A stretch of DNA of 36,490 nucleotides from CAWDPQ01 sp049642465 (GCA_049642465.1 JBAROV010000062.1:1-36490); one strand, 5' to 3'. Counted from the stretch's first letter, positions 7,865-15,971 are shown. A program made the numbers and translations. Notes: generated from the letters alone by a model not told the origin.

Positions 7865-8619
7865 TGGGACGTTCGATCGATCCTCTGCGCGTCGTGATCG
7901 TCGATGACGAACCGCTGGCGCGTGCGGTAATCCGAGAGTATCTGCGTGCCCACCCGGAGATCGCCGTCGTGGCTGAATGTGGAAACGGGTTCGAAGCCGT
8001 CAAGGCAGTCGCGGAACTGTCGCCGGATCTCGTGTTTCTGGACGTCCAGATGCCGAAACTCAACGGCTTCGAAGTGCTCGAGCTGCTCGGTCGCGATATG
8101 CCGGTCGTGTTCACGACCGCGTACGATCAGTACGCGCTTCGCGCCTTCGAAGTCCACGCCGTCGATTACCTGCTCAAGCCGTTCGACGAGCGTCGATTTT
8201 CCGAGGCGCTCTCGCGCGCGCGAACACGACTCCAGGCCGAGCGGCCGTCCGCAGAGGTCGGGGCTCTCGTCACCGATGCCCGTCCCCGGCAAGGACCGGT
8301 CGAACGGGTGCTCATCCGGGACGGTTCGCAGGTGCACGTCATCCCGGTGGAGAAGATCGACTACGTCGAAGCCCAGGATGACTACGTGTGCTTCAAGTCG
8401 GAGGGCAAACAGTACTTGAAGGACCAGACGATGGCCGCGCTCGAGACGACGCTGGATTCGGCACGGTTCGTCAGGATTCACCGCTCCTATCTGTTGAACA
8501 TCGATCGCATCTCGCGGGTGGAGCTGTATGCGAAGGACAGCCGGGTGGCGATTTTGCGGGACGGGACGCGACTGCCGGTCAGCCGCGCCGGCTACGCGCG
8601 GCTCTCGAAGCTGCTGTAG
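7864..8619 (+). CDS. LytTR-family response regulator
   Basis: This 251-aa transcription factor pairs with the kinase upstream. Receiver domain, residues 9-125: acidic pair Asp14-Asp15, phosphoacceptor Asp60 in LVFLDVQMP, and Lys105 in DYLLKPF. The LytTR DNA-binding domain covers about 148-250, with the typical IDYVEAQDDYVCF and RFVRIHRSYLLNI blocks. Start: GTG 7864, which overlaps the kinase stop (TAGTG), with GAGGAG at 7853-7858; the reading before it is not protein-like. Its targets are not visible. LytTR sites are usually paired direct repeats about 21 bp apart, and I found no convincing pair here. Its stop lies inside a 17-bp tandem duplication. Confidence 0.94.
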   Translation: MGRSIDPLRVVIVDDEPLARAVIREYLRAHPEIAVVAECGNGFEAVKAVAELSPDLVFLDVQMPKLNGFEVLELLGRDMPVVFTTAYDQYALRAFEVHAVDYLLKPFDERRFSEALSRARTRLQAERPSAEVGALVTDARPRQGPVERVLIRDGSQVHVIPVEKIDYVEAQDDYVCFKSEGKQYLKDQTMAALETTLDSARFVRIHRSYLLNIDRISRVELYAKDSRVAILRDGTRLPVSRAGYARLSKLL

Positions 8620-8643
8620 CGTTGACGCTGCTGTAGCGTTGAC
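8610..8643. repeat. 17-bp perfect tandem duplication at operon junction
   Basis: GCTGCTGTAGCGTTGAC occurs at 8610-8626 and again, without a gap, at 8627-8643. The first copy contains the last codons and TAG stop of the response regulator. The second copy supplies TTGAC of a putative -35 box for the next operon. No other copies are visible in the window. Confidence 0.9.
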
Positions 8644-8669
8644 ATGCCCCGCACGCCCGTGCTAACTAT
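8639..8669 (+). promoter_or_regulatory. Putative promoter of the tetR-efflux operon
   Basis: TTGACA at 8639-8644 matches the sigma70 -35 consensus exactly. The -10 region is weaker: TAACTAT at 8663-8669, 18 bp downstream. The -35 hexamer is created by the edge of the 17-bp duplication plus one following base; the first duplicate copy gives a second, poorer TTGACG at 8622-8627. The TetR-type palindromes follow directly, which fits autorepression. Confidence 0.45.
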
Positions 8670-8674
8670 CCAGT

Positions 8675-8697
8675 CAGTTGAATTAACTGTCCGGTTA
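8675..8697. promoter_or_regulatory. Putative TetR operator
   Basis: Two overlapping inverted repeats lie just before the tetR start codon. One is CAGTT-GAATT-AACTG at 8675-8689. The other, at 8684-8697, pairs TAAC with GTTA around TGTCCG. The spot is AT-richer than its surroundings and lies between the predicted -10 box and ATG 8704. This is where a TetR-family repressor would block its own promoter. If ATG 8644 were the real start, the operator would lie inside the coding sequence. Confidence 0.5.
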
Positions 8698-8703
8698 GTC
8701 AAT

Positions 8704-9423
8704 ATGCCTGGGTTTGCGCGATCGCTGCGTGCCGCACGAGTCGGCCGATCCCGCCGCGCGGCAGCGGTGGCGGATGTCCAGACGACGCGCCAGCGCCTGT
8801 TTGCGGCGGCGGCATCCGAATTCGCGGGCCATGGGTTTGCTGGCGCCAACGTCGATCGCATCGCCCGCGCTGCGCGCGTCAATAAGGCGATGATCTACTA
8901 CCACTTCCGCAGCAAAGCCGCGCTCTACCGCGACATCCTCGGGGACATGTTTCGCGCCGTGTCGGTCCGCGTCCACCTCGTCGCGGACGCCGACCAGCCG
9001 CCCGAAGACAAGTTGCGGGGGTTCATTCGCGCCATCGCCGCCGAGGCCGAGGCGAGGCCGCATTTCCCGCCGATCTGGTTCCGTGAAATCGCCGAGGGAG
9101 GCACCCACCTCGATGAGGAAACGCTCGGCAACATCAGGTCGATCGTGGAGGTGCTGGCCGGGATCCTGCGCGAGGGCGTGGCGGCGGGGCGGTTCCGGCC
9201 GGTCAACCCGCTGCTCGTGCATGGCGGGATCGTGGCGCCGCTTCTGCTCTTTTTCGCCAGCGAGCGGCTCCGCAAGCGCATCGTCAGGGCCGGCGTGCGG
9301 AACGTCGCGGCGATTAGCTCGGACGAAGTCGTGGCGCACGTGCAACAGGTTGCGTTGGCGATGGTCGAGACCACCCCCCTGACGGTTGGCGCCCGGCGGA
9401 CACGCGCCAAAGGAAGAGTGTGA
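8704..9423 (+). CDS. TetR/AcrR-family repressor of the efflux operon
   Basis: This 239-aa regulator has a TetR N-terminal domain beginning near residue 26 (QTTRQRLFAAAASEFAGHGF) and a helix-turn-helix at about 47-69 (VDRIARAARVNKAMIYYHF). The divergent ligand-binding domain resembles the CecR/YbiH type, which controls ybhGFSR in E. coli. I prefer ATG 8704 over in-frame ATG 8644 because a promoter-like element and operator-like palindromes fill 8639-8697; neither start has a strong ribosome binding site. The TGA stop overlaps the ATG of the membrane fusion protein. It most likely represses this operon until a toxic compound binds; the ligand is unknown. Confidence 0.88.
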   Translation: MPGFARSLRAARVGRSRRAAAVADVQTTRQRLFAAAASEFAGHGFAGANVDRIARAARVNKAMIYYHFRSKAALYRDILGDMFRAVSVRVHLVADADQPPEDKLRGFIRAIAAEAEARPHFPPIWFREIAEGGTHLDEETLGNIRSIVEVLAGILREGVAAGRFRPVNPLLVHGGIVAPLLLFFASERLRKRIVRAGVRNVAAISSDEVVAHVQQVALAMVETTPLTVGARRTRAKGRV

Positions 9424-10445
9424 TGAGCAGTGCAGGAGTCAGACGCGGCGCGGCGGTGACCGTCCTGGTAGCGCTGGCAGCCGCGACCGCGATGCGCTGT
9501 CGTGGCCAGGCGAGTCCTGGCGCAAGCCGCGCCTCGGGCTACGTCGAGGCCACAGAGGTACGCGTCGCACCTGAAGTCGGCGGCCGCATTCTCGAGATTG
9601 CTGTGCGTGAAGGCGATCGCGTCAGCACCGGCGCGATCATCGCACGTTTGGATGACACCGACACGGCGATCACCCTGCGGCGAGCGCAAGCGGATCGGGA
9701 CCAGGCCGTCGCGCAGCTGCGGTTGCTGCAGGCCGGCGCGCGGTCGGAAGACGTTCGACAGGCGAGCGCGCAACTCGAATCCGCCCAGGCCGACGTGAAA
9801 GCTGCCGAGGCGGAGCTGCAGTCCGCCCGTGCAGACCTCGTCAGGTTCGAGGCGCTCCTCGCTTCCAACGCCGGCTCTCGCAAGCAGCGAGACGATGCGG
9901 CGACACGGGTGGCGGTCAGCGAAGCGCGCGTCAACGCGGCACGCGAACGCGCGCGGGCGGCGTCCGAGGCGCTGGCGCGGCTCAAGGCAGGCGCCCGCGT
10001 GGAAGAGATCTCGGCCGCGCGAGCGCGAGTGGCGGCCGCGGAGGCCCACATCGCATCGCTCATGGAGAATCAGAAGGACGCCACGCTGACATCCCCCGTT
10101 TCAGGGTTCGTCACGGCCAAGCTTGCCGATGCCGGCGAAGTCGTTGCCCGCGGCACGCCGATCGTGACCATCACAGACCTGGATCACGCATGGGCCAACG
10201 TGTATGTGGACGAGCCGCTCGTTCCACAGCTGAAGCTTGGGCAGCCGGTCACACTCGCCACCGACGGGGGACAACGGGTGCCGGGCACCATCACGTTCAT
10301 TTCACCCAAAGCGGAATTCACTCCGCGAAATGTGCAGACGGCGGAGGAGCGGACCAAGCTCGTCTTCCGCATCAAAGTGACAACCGACAACCGTGACGGG
10401 GTCCTCAAGCCCGGTATGCCCGTTGAAGCGGAGATCCCGCGATGA
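9423..10445 (+). CDS. HlyD-family membrane fusion protein, YbhG-like
   Basis: This 340-aa periplasmic adaptor links the ABC transporter to the TolC-type outer-membrane channel. The N-terminus has a hydrophobic anchor or signal segment (residues 10-23). A first lipoyl half-motif covers about 40-75 (VEATEVRVAPEVGGRI). A long alpha-helical hairpin rich in Ala, Arg and Glu covers about 80-215. The second lipoyl half is 220-250 (LTSPVSGFVTAKLADAGEVV), followed by a beta-barrel domain. Start: ATG 9423 inside the tetR stop (TGATG), with AGGAAG upstream; GTG 9420 is also possible. Cys26 does not sit in a convincing lipobox. Its stop overlaps the next start as ATGA, so it is translationally coupled to the first ATPase. 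Confidence 0.93.
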   Translation: MSSAGVRRGAAVTVLVALAAATAMRCRGQASPGASRASGYVEATEVRVAPEVGGRILEIAVREGDRVSTGAIIARLDDTDTAITLRRAQADRDQAVAQLRLLQAGARSEDVRQASAQLESAQADVKAAEAELQSARADLVRFEALLASNAGSRKQRDDAATRVAVSEARVNAARERARAASEALARLKAGARVEEISAARARVAAAEAHIASLMENQKDATLTSPVSGFVTAKLADAGEVVARGTPIVTITDLDHAWANVYVDEPLVPQLKLGQPVTLATDGGQRVPGTITFISPKAEFTPRNVQTAEERTKLVFRIKVTTDNRDGVLKPGMPVEAEIPR

Positions 10446-11377
10446 GCGACGAGGCGATTCGTTTTGAGAATGTCACCAAGATCTATGGAGCGGTGCGCGC
10501 GCTCGAGGCGGTCTCGCTGAGCGTCGAGCAGGGAGAAATGTTCGGACTGATTGGTCCCGACGGTGCCGGCAAAACTACGGCGATTCGTGTGGCGTGCGGC
10601 CTCCTCGCTCCGGATGGGGGTCGCATCACCGTGCTCGGACGCAGTCCCACGAAGGAGCACCGTGCGATAAGCGGGATGGTCGGTTACCTGTCCCAGCGCT
10701 TCAGTCTCTACGGGGATCTCACCATCGACGAGAACGTCGCGTTCTTTGCCGAGATTCACGGTGTCGCCCGCTATCGTGAAGAACGCGATCGCCTGTTAGG
10801 GATGACGCAGCTGACGCCCTTCCGAAAACGGCGCGCCGACAAGTTGTCTGGCGGGATGAAGCAGAAGCTCGCGCTCGCCTGCACGTTGATTCATCAACCG
10901 CAGGTGCTGTTGCTCGACGAGCCGACGACCGGCGTCGATCCGGTCTCACGCCGGGAATTCTGGAAGCTGCTTGCCGAATTTCTGTCGCAGGGTCTCACCA
11001 TCGTCATGGCGACGCCGTATCTGGACGAGGCGGAGCGCTGCCGGCGTGTCGCCCTGCTGCACAACGGACGCCTGATGGCGATTGATGCACCCGCGGCGCT
11101 GCAGGCGGCCTTGCACGGCACCCTCTTCGAAGTCCTGGTCGAGTCATCGCGCCCGCCGGTTGATCTGCTCACCGCGATTCCCGGCGTCACCGACGTGCAG
11201 GTGTTTGGCGACCGGGCGCACGTCAGGTTTGCCGAAACAACGATGGCTGCGGGTCTCGACGCCATTGAGGCGGCCCTGTCACGCGCGCAGCTGCACGGGT
11301 TGAGCGTCAGGCAGATTCCTGCATCTCTCGAGGACGTGTTCATCGATTTGATCACCGCCGCTGACAGGCGTCATTGA
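10442..11377 (+). CDS. ABC-2 exporter ATP-binding protein, first half (YbhF N-half-like)
   Basis: This 311-aa cytoplasmic ATPase has Walker A GPDGAGKT at 38-45, Q-loop Gln85, a canonical signature LSGGM at 135-139 and Walker B VLLLDEP at 155-161 with catalytic Glu160. The position of the H-loop histidine is Pro192 (MATPYLDEAE). The C-terminal extension (about 225-311, ending SLEDVFIDLI) is typical of drug and lipid exporters. In E. coli YbhF two ATPase domains are fused in one chain; here this one is separate and is followed by a TolC gene. It should pair with the second ATPase (12694-13716). ATG overlaps the HlyD stop by four bases. Confidence 0.93.
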   Translation: MSDEAIRFENVTKIYGAVRALEAVSLSVEQGEMFGLIGPDGAGKTTAIRVACGLLAPDGGRITVLGRSPTKEHRAISGMVGYLSQRFSLYGDLTIDENVAFFAEIHGVARYREERDRLLGMTQLTPFRKRRADKLSGGMKQKLALACTLIHQPQVLLLDEPTTGVDPVSRREFWKLLAEFLSQGLTIVMATPYLDEAERCRRVALLHNGRLMAIDAPAALQAALHGTLFEVLVESSRPPVDLLTAIPGVTDVQVFGDRAHVRFAETTMAAGLDAIEAALSRAQLHGLSVRQIPASLEDVFIDLITAADRRH

Positions 11378-11384
11378 CACGACC

Positions 11385-12704
11385 ATGACCAAGCTTCGCC
11401 GCTCGACGCTGATTGTGCTGCTTCTTTGTCCTGCCGCTGCGCTCGCACAGCCAGGGCAACTGTCGCTCACGTTGGACGAAGCGCTGCAGCGCGGCCAACG
11501 GGAGAGCCTGCGCCTGGCAGAAATGCAGGCACGGGTGGACGCGGCCACGGCGGTCGAAGCCGGCCGGCAGGCTGCCGTTCGACCGCTCGTTGCCGCGCTC
11601 GCTGGCTACACCAGAACGAACCACGTCGATGAGTTCCTGATTGCCGCCCCCGCTCAGCCGCCCAGGGTCCTCTACCCGGACGTGCCGGATAACTTCCGTA
11701 CCCGGCTCGACCTGCAGTGGCCGATCTATTCAGGCGGACGCACGGACGTACTCGTGCGAGCGGCGCGCGCCGAACGCGAGGCGGCGGCATCGGATCTGCT
11801 TGCGGCTCGAGCCGATCTGACGCTCGAGATCACGCGCGCGTTCTGGGCGCTGGTGACGGCACGCGAAGCCGAGGACGTGCTCAACCAGGCGATCGAGAAC
11901 CTGGATGCGCACGTCCGCGACATGCGATCGCGGCTCGAGCAGGGCCTCGTTCCGCCGAACGAAGTGCTCTCGGCCGAAGCGCAGCGCTCACGGGAACGGG
12001 TGCTCGCGTTGGAAGCACGGAACGCGAGGGCCGTGGCAGACGCCGATCTCAAGCGCCTGATCGGTGACGACGGTCCCGGCGCGATCGTGCCGCAAGCATC
12101 CCCGGCCGAGGTTCCGCCCGCTCCAGAGCAGATCGAGACGCTCATCGCCGAGGCCCAACGACTCCGCCCGGAGCGGCAGGCGTTTCAACAACGGACGGCC
12201 GCTTCCCGCGCCCGCGAGGTGGCGGCCGGCGCCTCGACGCGCCCGCAGATCGGGCTCGCGGGAGGGTACGACTACGCTCGCCCGAATCCGCGTATCTTCC
12301 CTCGCGCGGATGCATGGGACGACTCGTGGGACGTGTCCGTCAATATGAGTTGGTCGCTGTGGGACGGCGGCCGGCGACGGGCAGAGCAGGCCGAAGCGAT
12401 GGCGGGCACGCGCGCAATCGAAGCGCGTGCGGGTGAGTTCGATCGGCAGCTGAGGCTCGAAGTGCGTCAGCGCTGGTACGAGCTTGACTCGAGCCGCGCA
12501 GCGATCGAGGCGGCCTCCGACGGTGTCAAAGCCGCCGTCGAAGCGCGCCGCGTTCTTCGTGAACGTTTTGCTGCGGGAGTTGCCACGAGCACCGACGTGC
12601 TCGACGCCGAGACCGCGGTACTGCAAGCCGAACTCGATCGTACGCGCGCGATCTCGAACGCGCGACTGGCTCGCGCTCGACTGGAGCGGGCCATTGGCCG
12701 GTAA
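11385..12704 (+). CDS. TolC-family outer-membrane efflux protein
   Basis: This 439-aa protein has a signal peptide (about residues 1-22, ending AALAQ) and two outer-membrane efflux repeats, roughly 29-205 and 230-435. They are built of long amphipathic helices rich in Ala, Arg and Glu, with beta-strand segments such as LQWPIYSGGR and NMSWSLWDGGR that mark the barrel turns. It would form the trimeric channel through which the HlyD/ABC complex exports its substrate. It starts seven bases after the first ATPase, and its last 11 bases overlap the start of the second ATPase. Having its own channel gene in the operon sets this cluster apart from E. coli ybhGFSR, which has none. Confidence 0.93.
   Translation: MTKLRRSTLIVLLLCPAAALAQPGQLSLTLDEALQRGQRESLRLAEMQARVDAATAVEAGRQAAVRPLVAALAGYTRTNHVDEFLIAAPAQPPRVLYPDVPDNFRTRLDLQWPIYSGGRTDVLVRAARAEREAAASDLLAARADLTLEITRAFWALVTAREAEDVLNQAIENLDAHVRDMRSRLEQGLVPPNEVLSAEAQRSRERVLALEARNARAVADADLKRLIGDDGPGAIVPQASPAEVPPAPEQIETLIAEAQRLRPERQAFQQRTAASRAREVAAGASTRPQIGLAGGYDYARPNPRIFPRADAWDDSWDVSVNMSWSLWDGGRRRAEQAEAMAGTRAIEARAGEFDRQLRLEVRQRWYELDSSRAAIEAASDGVKAAVEARRVLRERFAAGVATSTDVLDAETAVLQAELDRTRAISNARLARARLERAIGR
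12683..12696 (+). promoter_or_regulatory. Ribosome binding site deciding a TTG start
   Basis: GGAG at 12683-12686 is followed by seven bases and TTG at 12694-12696, all inside the last codons of the TolC gene. No ATG or GTG occurs in this frame before the conserved ATPase core (IEVRGLTRRFG), so this is the best start for the second ATPase. The 11-bp overlap implies coupled translation. Confidence 0.65.
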
Positions 12705-13716
12705 CGTCACGGCCACGGCGGCGCCGGCGGCGATCGAGGTCCGTGGATTGACGCGGCGGTTCGGCGACTTCGTTGCCGTCAACAACCTGTCGTTCACAGT
12801 GGGCCGCGGAGAAATCTTTGGATTCCTCGGCAGCAATGGAGCGGGGAAATCCACCACCATCAGGATGCTGTGTGGACTGCTGCGTCCATCGGCAGGGTCC
12901 GCGACCGTTGGCGGCGTCGATGTTGCGCACAATCCCGAAGGCGTCAAGCAGCGCATCGGATACATGTCCCAGCGATTCTCGTTGTACGAGCTCCTGACCG
13001 TCGATCAGAACATTCGCTTCTTCGGTGGCTTGTATGGTCTGCAAGGGGAGCGTCTCGCGAGCCGACGGGCATTTGTCATCGAGATGGCTGGCCTGCAGGG
13101 CCGAGAGTCCACGCTCGCACGCGATTTGGCCGGCGGCTGGAGGCAGCGGCTGGCGCTCGGCTGCGCCATCCTCCACGAGCCCCCAGTTCTGTTTCTCGAC
13201 GAGCCGACGGGTGGGGTCGATCCGCTCTCACGCCGGCAATTCTGGCGTCTGATCGACCGGCTCTCGCAGGAAGGTGTGACTGTGCTGGTCACGACACATT
13301 ACCTGGATGAGGCCGAGCGGTGCCATCGCGTCGCGCTGATTCACGCCGGCGAGATGGCGGCGCTGGGGACACCGACGGAGGTGAAAAGCATCTTTTCGGG
13401 TCGCCCGATCCTCGAGATTCGTTCGACCGACCCGGTGGCAGTCATGCGTGCGCTTGACGGCATGCGCGAGGTCGAAAAGACCAGCCTGTTTGGAACCGCG
13501 GTGCACGCCATCCTGCGCTCGGATGAGACTGCCGCGACGGGCATCGAGCAGCAACTGCGCATCGGCGGTTTCCCAATCGACTCCATCGAACCGGTTGCCG
13601 CCTCGCTTGAAGACGTCTTCCTCGACGTCGTCGAACGCGCCGGACAAACGGTTCCGGGACGAGTGGACTCCGGCGGTGGGAGGTCCGGCTGGGCGAAGCC
13701 CCCCGGTCGGACATGA
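12694..13716 (+). CDS. ABC-2 exporter ATP-binding protein, second half (YbhF C-half-like)
   Basis: This 340-aa ATPase starts at TTG 12694. It has Walker A GSNGAGKS at 46-53, Q-loop Gln93, Walker B VLFLDEP at 165-171 with Glu170, and a canonical H-loop His202 (TTHYLDEAE). Its signature is degenerate: LAGGW at 145-149, with Ala for Ser. The first ATPase of the operon has the opposite pattern, so the two look like complementary halves of one asymmetric heterodimer. The C-terminal tail after SLEDVFLDVV (about 30 residues rich in Gly, Arg and Pro) has no clear function. Its stop overlaps the first permease start as ATGA. Confidence 0.92.
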   Translation: MAGNVTATAAPAAIEVRGLTRRFGDFVAVNNLSFTVGRGEIFGFLGSNGAGKSTTIRMLCGLLRPSAGSATVGGVDVAHNPEGVKQRIGYMSQRFSLYELLTVDQNIRFFGGLYGLQGERLASRRAFVIEMAGLQGRESTLARDLAGGWRQRLALGCAILHEPPVLFLDEPTGGVDPLSRRQFWRLIDRLSQEGVTVLVTTHYLDEAERCHRVALIHAGEMAALGTPTEVKSIFSGRPILEIRSTDPVAVMRALDGMREVEKTSLFGTAVHAILRSDETAATGIEQQLRIGGFPIDSIEPVAASLEDVFLDVVERAGQTVPGRVDSGGGRSGWAKPPGRT

Positions 13717-14825
13717 CGCGAGCGCTTGCCGTTGGACGTAAAGAGTTCCGCCAGATTCGCCGCGATCGGCGCACCTTGTTGATTCTCGCCTTCGTGCCGG
13801 CGTTTTTCCTGCTGCTCTACGGATACGCACTCAACTTCGATATCCGTCACATCGCGCTGGCAGTGGAGGATCGAGACGGGACGGCCGAGAGCCGTTCGGT
13901 CGTGTCTGCGTTCGTGAACTCCGGCTACTTCGACCTGGTGGCGGCCATTTACTCGCCGCTTGAAGCCGAGCGTCTGCTGGACCGCAATGACGCGCGTGCC
14001 GTCCTCGTGATTCCGGAAGGGTTCGCCCGACATCTGCAGCGCGGCGAGACGGCTCCACTGCAAGTGATCATCAGTGGCGACAACGCGAACACCGCAACGA
14101 CCGTGATGGGTTACGCCGGCAGCATCATCCGCGGGATCTCCTCGTCGATCGCAACCGACATGCAGGCGGAGGTTCCGCCGGCCGTCGCGGTCGAACCGCG
14201 GATCTGGTACAACCCCGAACTGCGCAGCACCCTCTTTCTCGTGCCCGGCCTCATTGCATACATCGCCATGATTACGGCAGTGGCGTCAACAGCGCTCTCG
14301 ATCGTCCGCGAGAAAGAGATGGGAACGATGGAGCAGGTGCAGATGGCGCCAATCGGGACCTTCTCCTTCATCGTCGGCAAGACGATCCCGTACTTCATCA
14401 TCGCGCTCGGATCGTCGGCGCTCATCATTCTGGCGTCGATGGTGCTGTTCGGCCTTCCGATGCGCGGCGACTGGCTGGCGCTGCTCGTTGCCTTATCGCT
14501 GTTTCTCATCGGGGCGTTGGCAACCGGCCTGCTCATTTCGACGATGGCGGACACCCAACAGGTCGCGTTTCAGGCCGCGCTGCTGATTTCGCTCCTGCCA
14601 ACCATCATGCTCTCGGGTTTCATCTTCCCGATCGCGAGCATGCCTCGTGCGCTGCAGCTGGTCACCACGGTCGTGCCGGCGCGCTACTTTCTCGTCGCGC
14701 TTCGTGGAATCGTCCTCAAAGGCGCTCCGTTGTCCCATCTTGTGGTGCCGCTCATCGCGTTGGCGATCTATGCGGCCGCGATGTTGGGGTTGTCGTCGCT
14801 CCGCCTTGCAAGAACTCGCGCCTGA
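13713..14825 (+). CDS. ABC-2 type permease, YbhS-like
   Basis: This 370-aa inner-membrane protein has one transmembrane helix at about 21-41 (LLILAFVPAFFLLLYGYAL), a large extracytoplasmic domain of about 130 residues, then five more helices from about 175 to 365. Conserved ABC-2 features are the cytoplasmic EKEMGTMEQVQMAPI loop, which contacts the ATPase, and the LSGFIFPIASMP segment. It forms the membrane channel with the next gene's product. The ATG overlaps the second ATPase stop by four bases. Its substrate is probably a hydrophobic or cationic drug, by analogy with Ybh and Yhi transporters. Confidence 0.93.
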   Translation: MTRALAVGRKEFRQIRRDRRTLLILAFVPAFFLLLYGYALNFDIRHIALAVEDRDGTAESRSVVSAFVNSGYFDLVAAIYSPLEAERLLDRNDARAVLVIPEGFARHLQRGETAPLQVIISGDNANTATTVMGYAGSIIRGISSSIATDMQAEVPPAVAVEPRIWYNPELRSTLFLVPGLIAYIAMITAVASTALSIVREKEMGTMEQVQMAPIGTFSFIVGKTIPYFIIALGSSALIILASMVLFGLPMRGDWLALLVALSLFLIGALATGLLISTMADTQQVAFQAALLISLLPTIMLSGFIFPIASMPRALQLVTTVVPARYFLVALRGIVLKGAPLSHLVVPLIALAIYAAAMLGLSSLRLARTRA

Positions 14826-14826
14826 T

Positions 14827-15957
14827 ATGCAGCGCCTGAGATTTCTCGTCTGGAAGGAGTTCCTCGAGCTTCGGATGAATCCGAGGCTGTTCGGCATCGT
14901 TGTCATTGCTCCCGTGATCCAGCTCACGATGCTCGGCTACGCGGCGACGACGGACGTTCGAAACGTGCCAGTGGTCATCGCCGATGGCGATCGGACGATG
15001 CAGAGCCGGGAGCTGATTTCGCGGTTCGAGGGCTCGCCAAACTTCGTGATTGTCTCAACGGTCACCACCGTGTCCGAGATTGAACCGTTCCTCGAGCAGG
15101 GGACCGCCTGGCTGGCGCTCTCAATCCCGAATGGATATGCCGAACAGCTGCAGTCAGGCCGCTCGGTGACGGTGCAAATCGTCGCCGACGGAACCGATTC
15201 CAACTCGACAACCGTTGCCCTCGGGTATGCCACCAGTCTCGTTGGCGGCTACGTCCAGGATCTCGCCGCCGCGTCGGCATTATCTCGTCCCGTCAGCAGA
15301 ACCGCCGTGACTCGCATCGACGCGCGGATTCGCGTCTGGTTCAACCCGCAGCTCGAGAGCCGCTACTTCATGATCCCCGGCGTGCTCGCCCTGATCCTGC
15401 TGGTCGTGACTGCCAACCTGGCCTCAATGGCGATCGTTCGCGAGCGTGAACTTGGGACCCTCGAGCAGCTCAACGTGACCCCCTTGAGGCGATGGGAGTT
15501 GATCGTTGGCAAGTTGCTTCCCTACGGCGTCATCGCCCTGGTGGATGTCCTGCTGGTTGTCGCTGTCGCGGTGTTCTGGTTCGAGGTGCCCCTACGGGGC
15601 AGCTTTGCGCTGCTCTTTGCCATGTCGCTGATATACGTCCTCTGCACGCTGGCACTTGGTCTGTTCATTTCTTCGATCTCAGACAGCCAGCAGCAGGCGA
15701 TGATGACGGCGACGTTCTTCTTTCTCGTCCCGATGATTTACCTGTCGGGTTTCATCTTCCCAATCGAGAACATGCCGAAGGTGATTCAGCCGTTCACGTA
15801 TCTCATCCCCCTCCGGTATTTCCTCGTGATCGTCCGCGGCATTTTCCTCAAGGGCATCGGGCTGGAAGTGCTCTGGCCGCAGGCAGCGGCGTTAGCCGCC
15901 TGGGGCGCCGTGATGCTCGCGCTCGCCGTACTACGAAGCCGCAAGCAGGCGGCGTAG
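14827..15957 (+). CDS. ABC-2 type permease, YbhR-like
   Basis: This 376-aa paralogue of the preceding permease has the same layout: an N-terminal helix (about 22-40), an extracytoplasmic domain to about 180, and five C-terminal helices. It shares the RERELGTLEQLNVTPL loop and LSGFIFPIENMP segment. ATG 14827 lies one base after the previous stop; the reading frame is open further upstream but only as a shadow of the first permease. It is the last gene of the operon. The convergent sortilin-like gene ends 14 bp away, and I see no terminator hairpin in that gap. Confidence 0.93.
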   Translation: MQRLRFLVWKEFLELRMNPRLFGIVVIAPVIQLTMLGYAATTDVRNVPVVIADGDRTMQSRELISRFEGSPNFVIVSTVTTVSEIEPFLEQGTAWLALSIPNGYAEQLQSGRSVTVQIVADGTDSNSTTVALGYATSLVGGYVQDLAAASALSRPVSRTAVTRIDARIRVWFNPQLESRYFMIPGVLALILLVVTANLASMAIVRERELGTLEQLNVTPLRRWELIVGKLLPYGVIALVDVLLVVAVAVFWFEVPLRGSFALLFAMSLIYVLCTLALGLFISSISDSQQQAMMTATFFFLVPMIYLSGFIFPIENMPKVIQPFTYLIPLRYFLVIVRGIFLKGIGLEVLWPQAAALAAWGAVMLALAVLRSRKQAA

Positions 15958-15971
15958 CGATTCCTGGGACG

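Noticed and set aside
8644..9423. tetR starting at ATG 8644
   Set aside because: The first 20 codons would contain the putative -10 box and operator palindromes; ATG 8704 gives a better layout. Not excluded.
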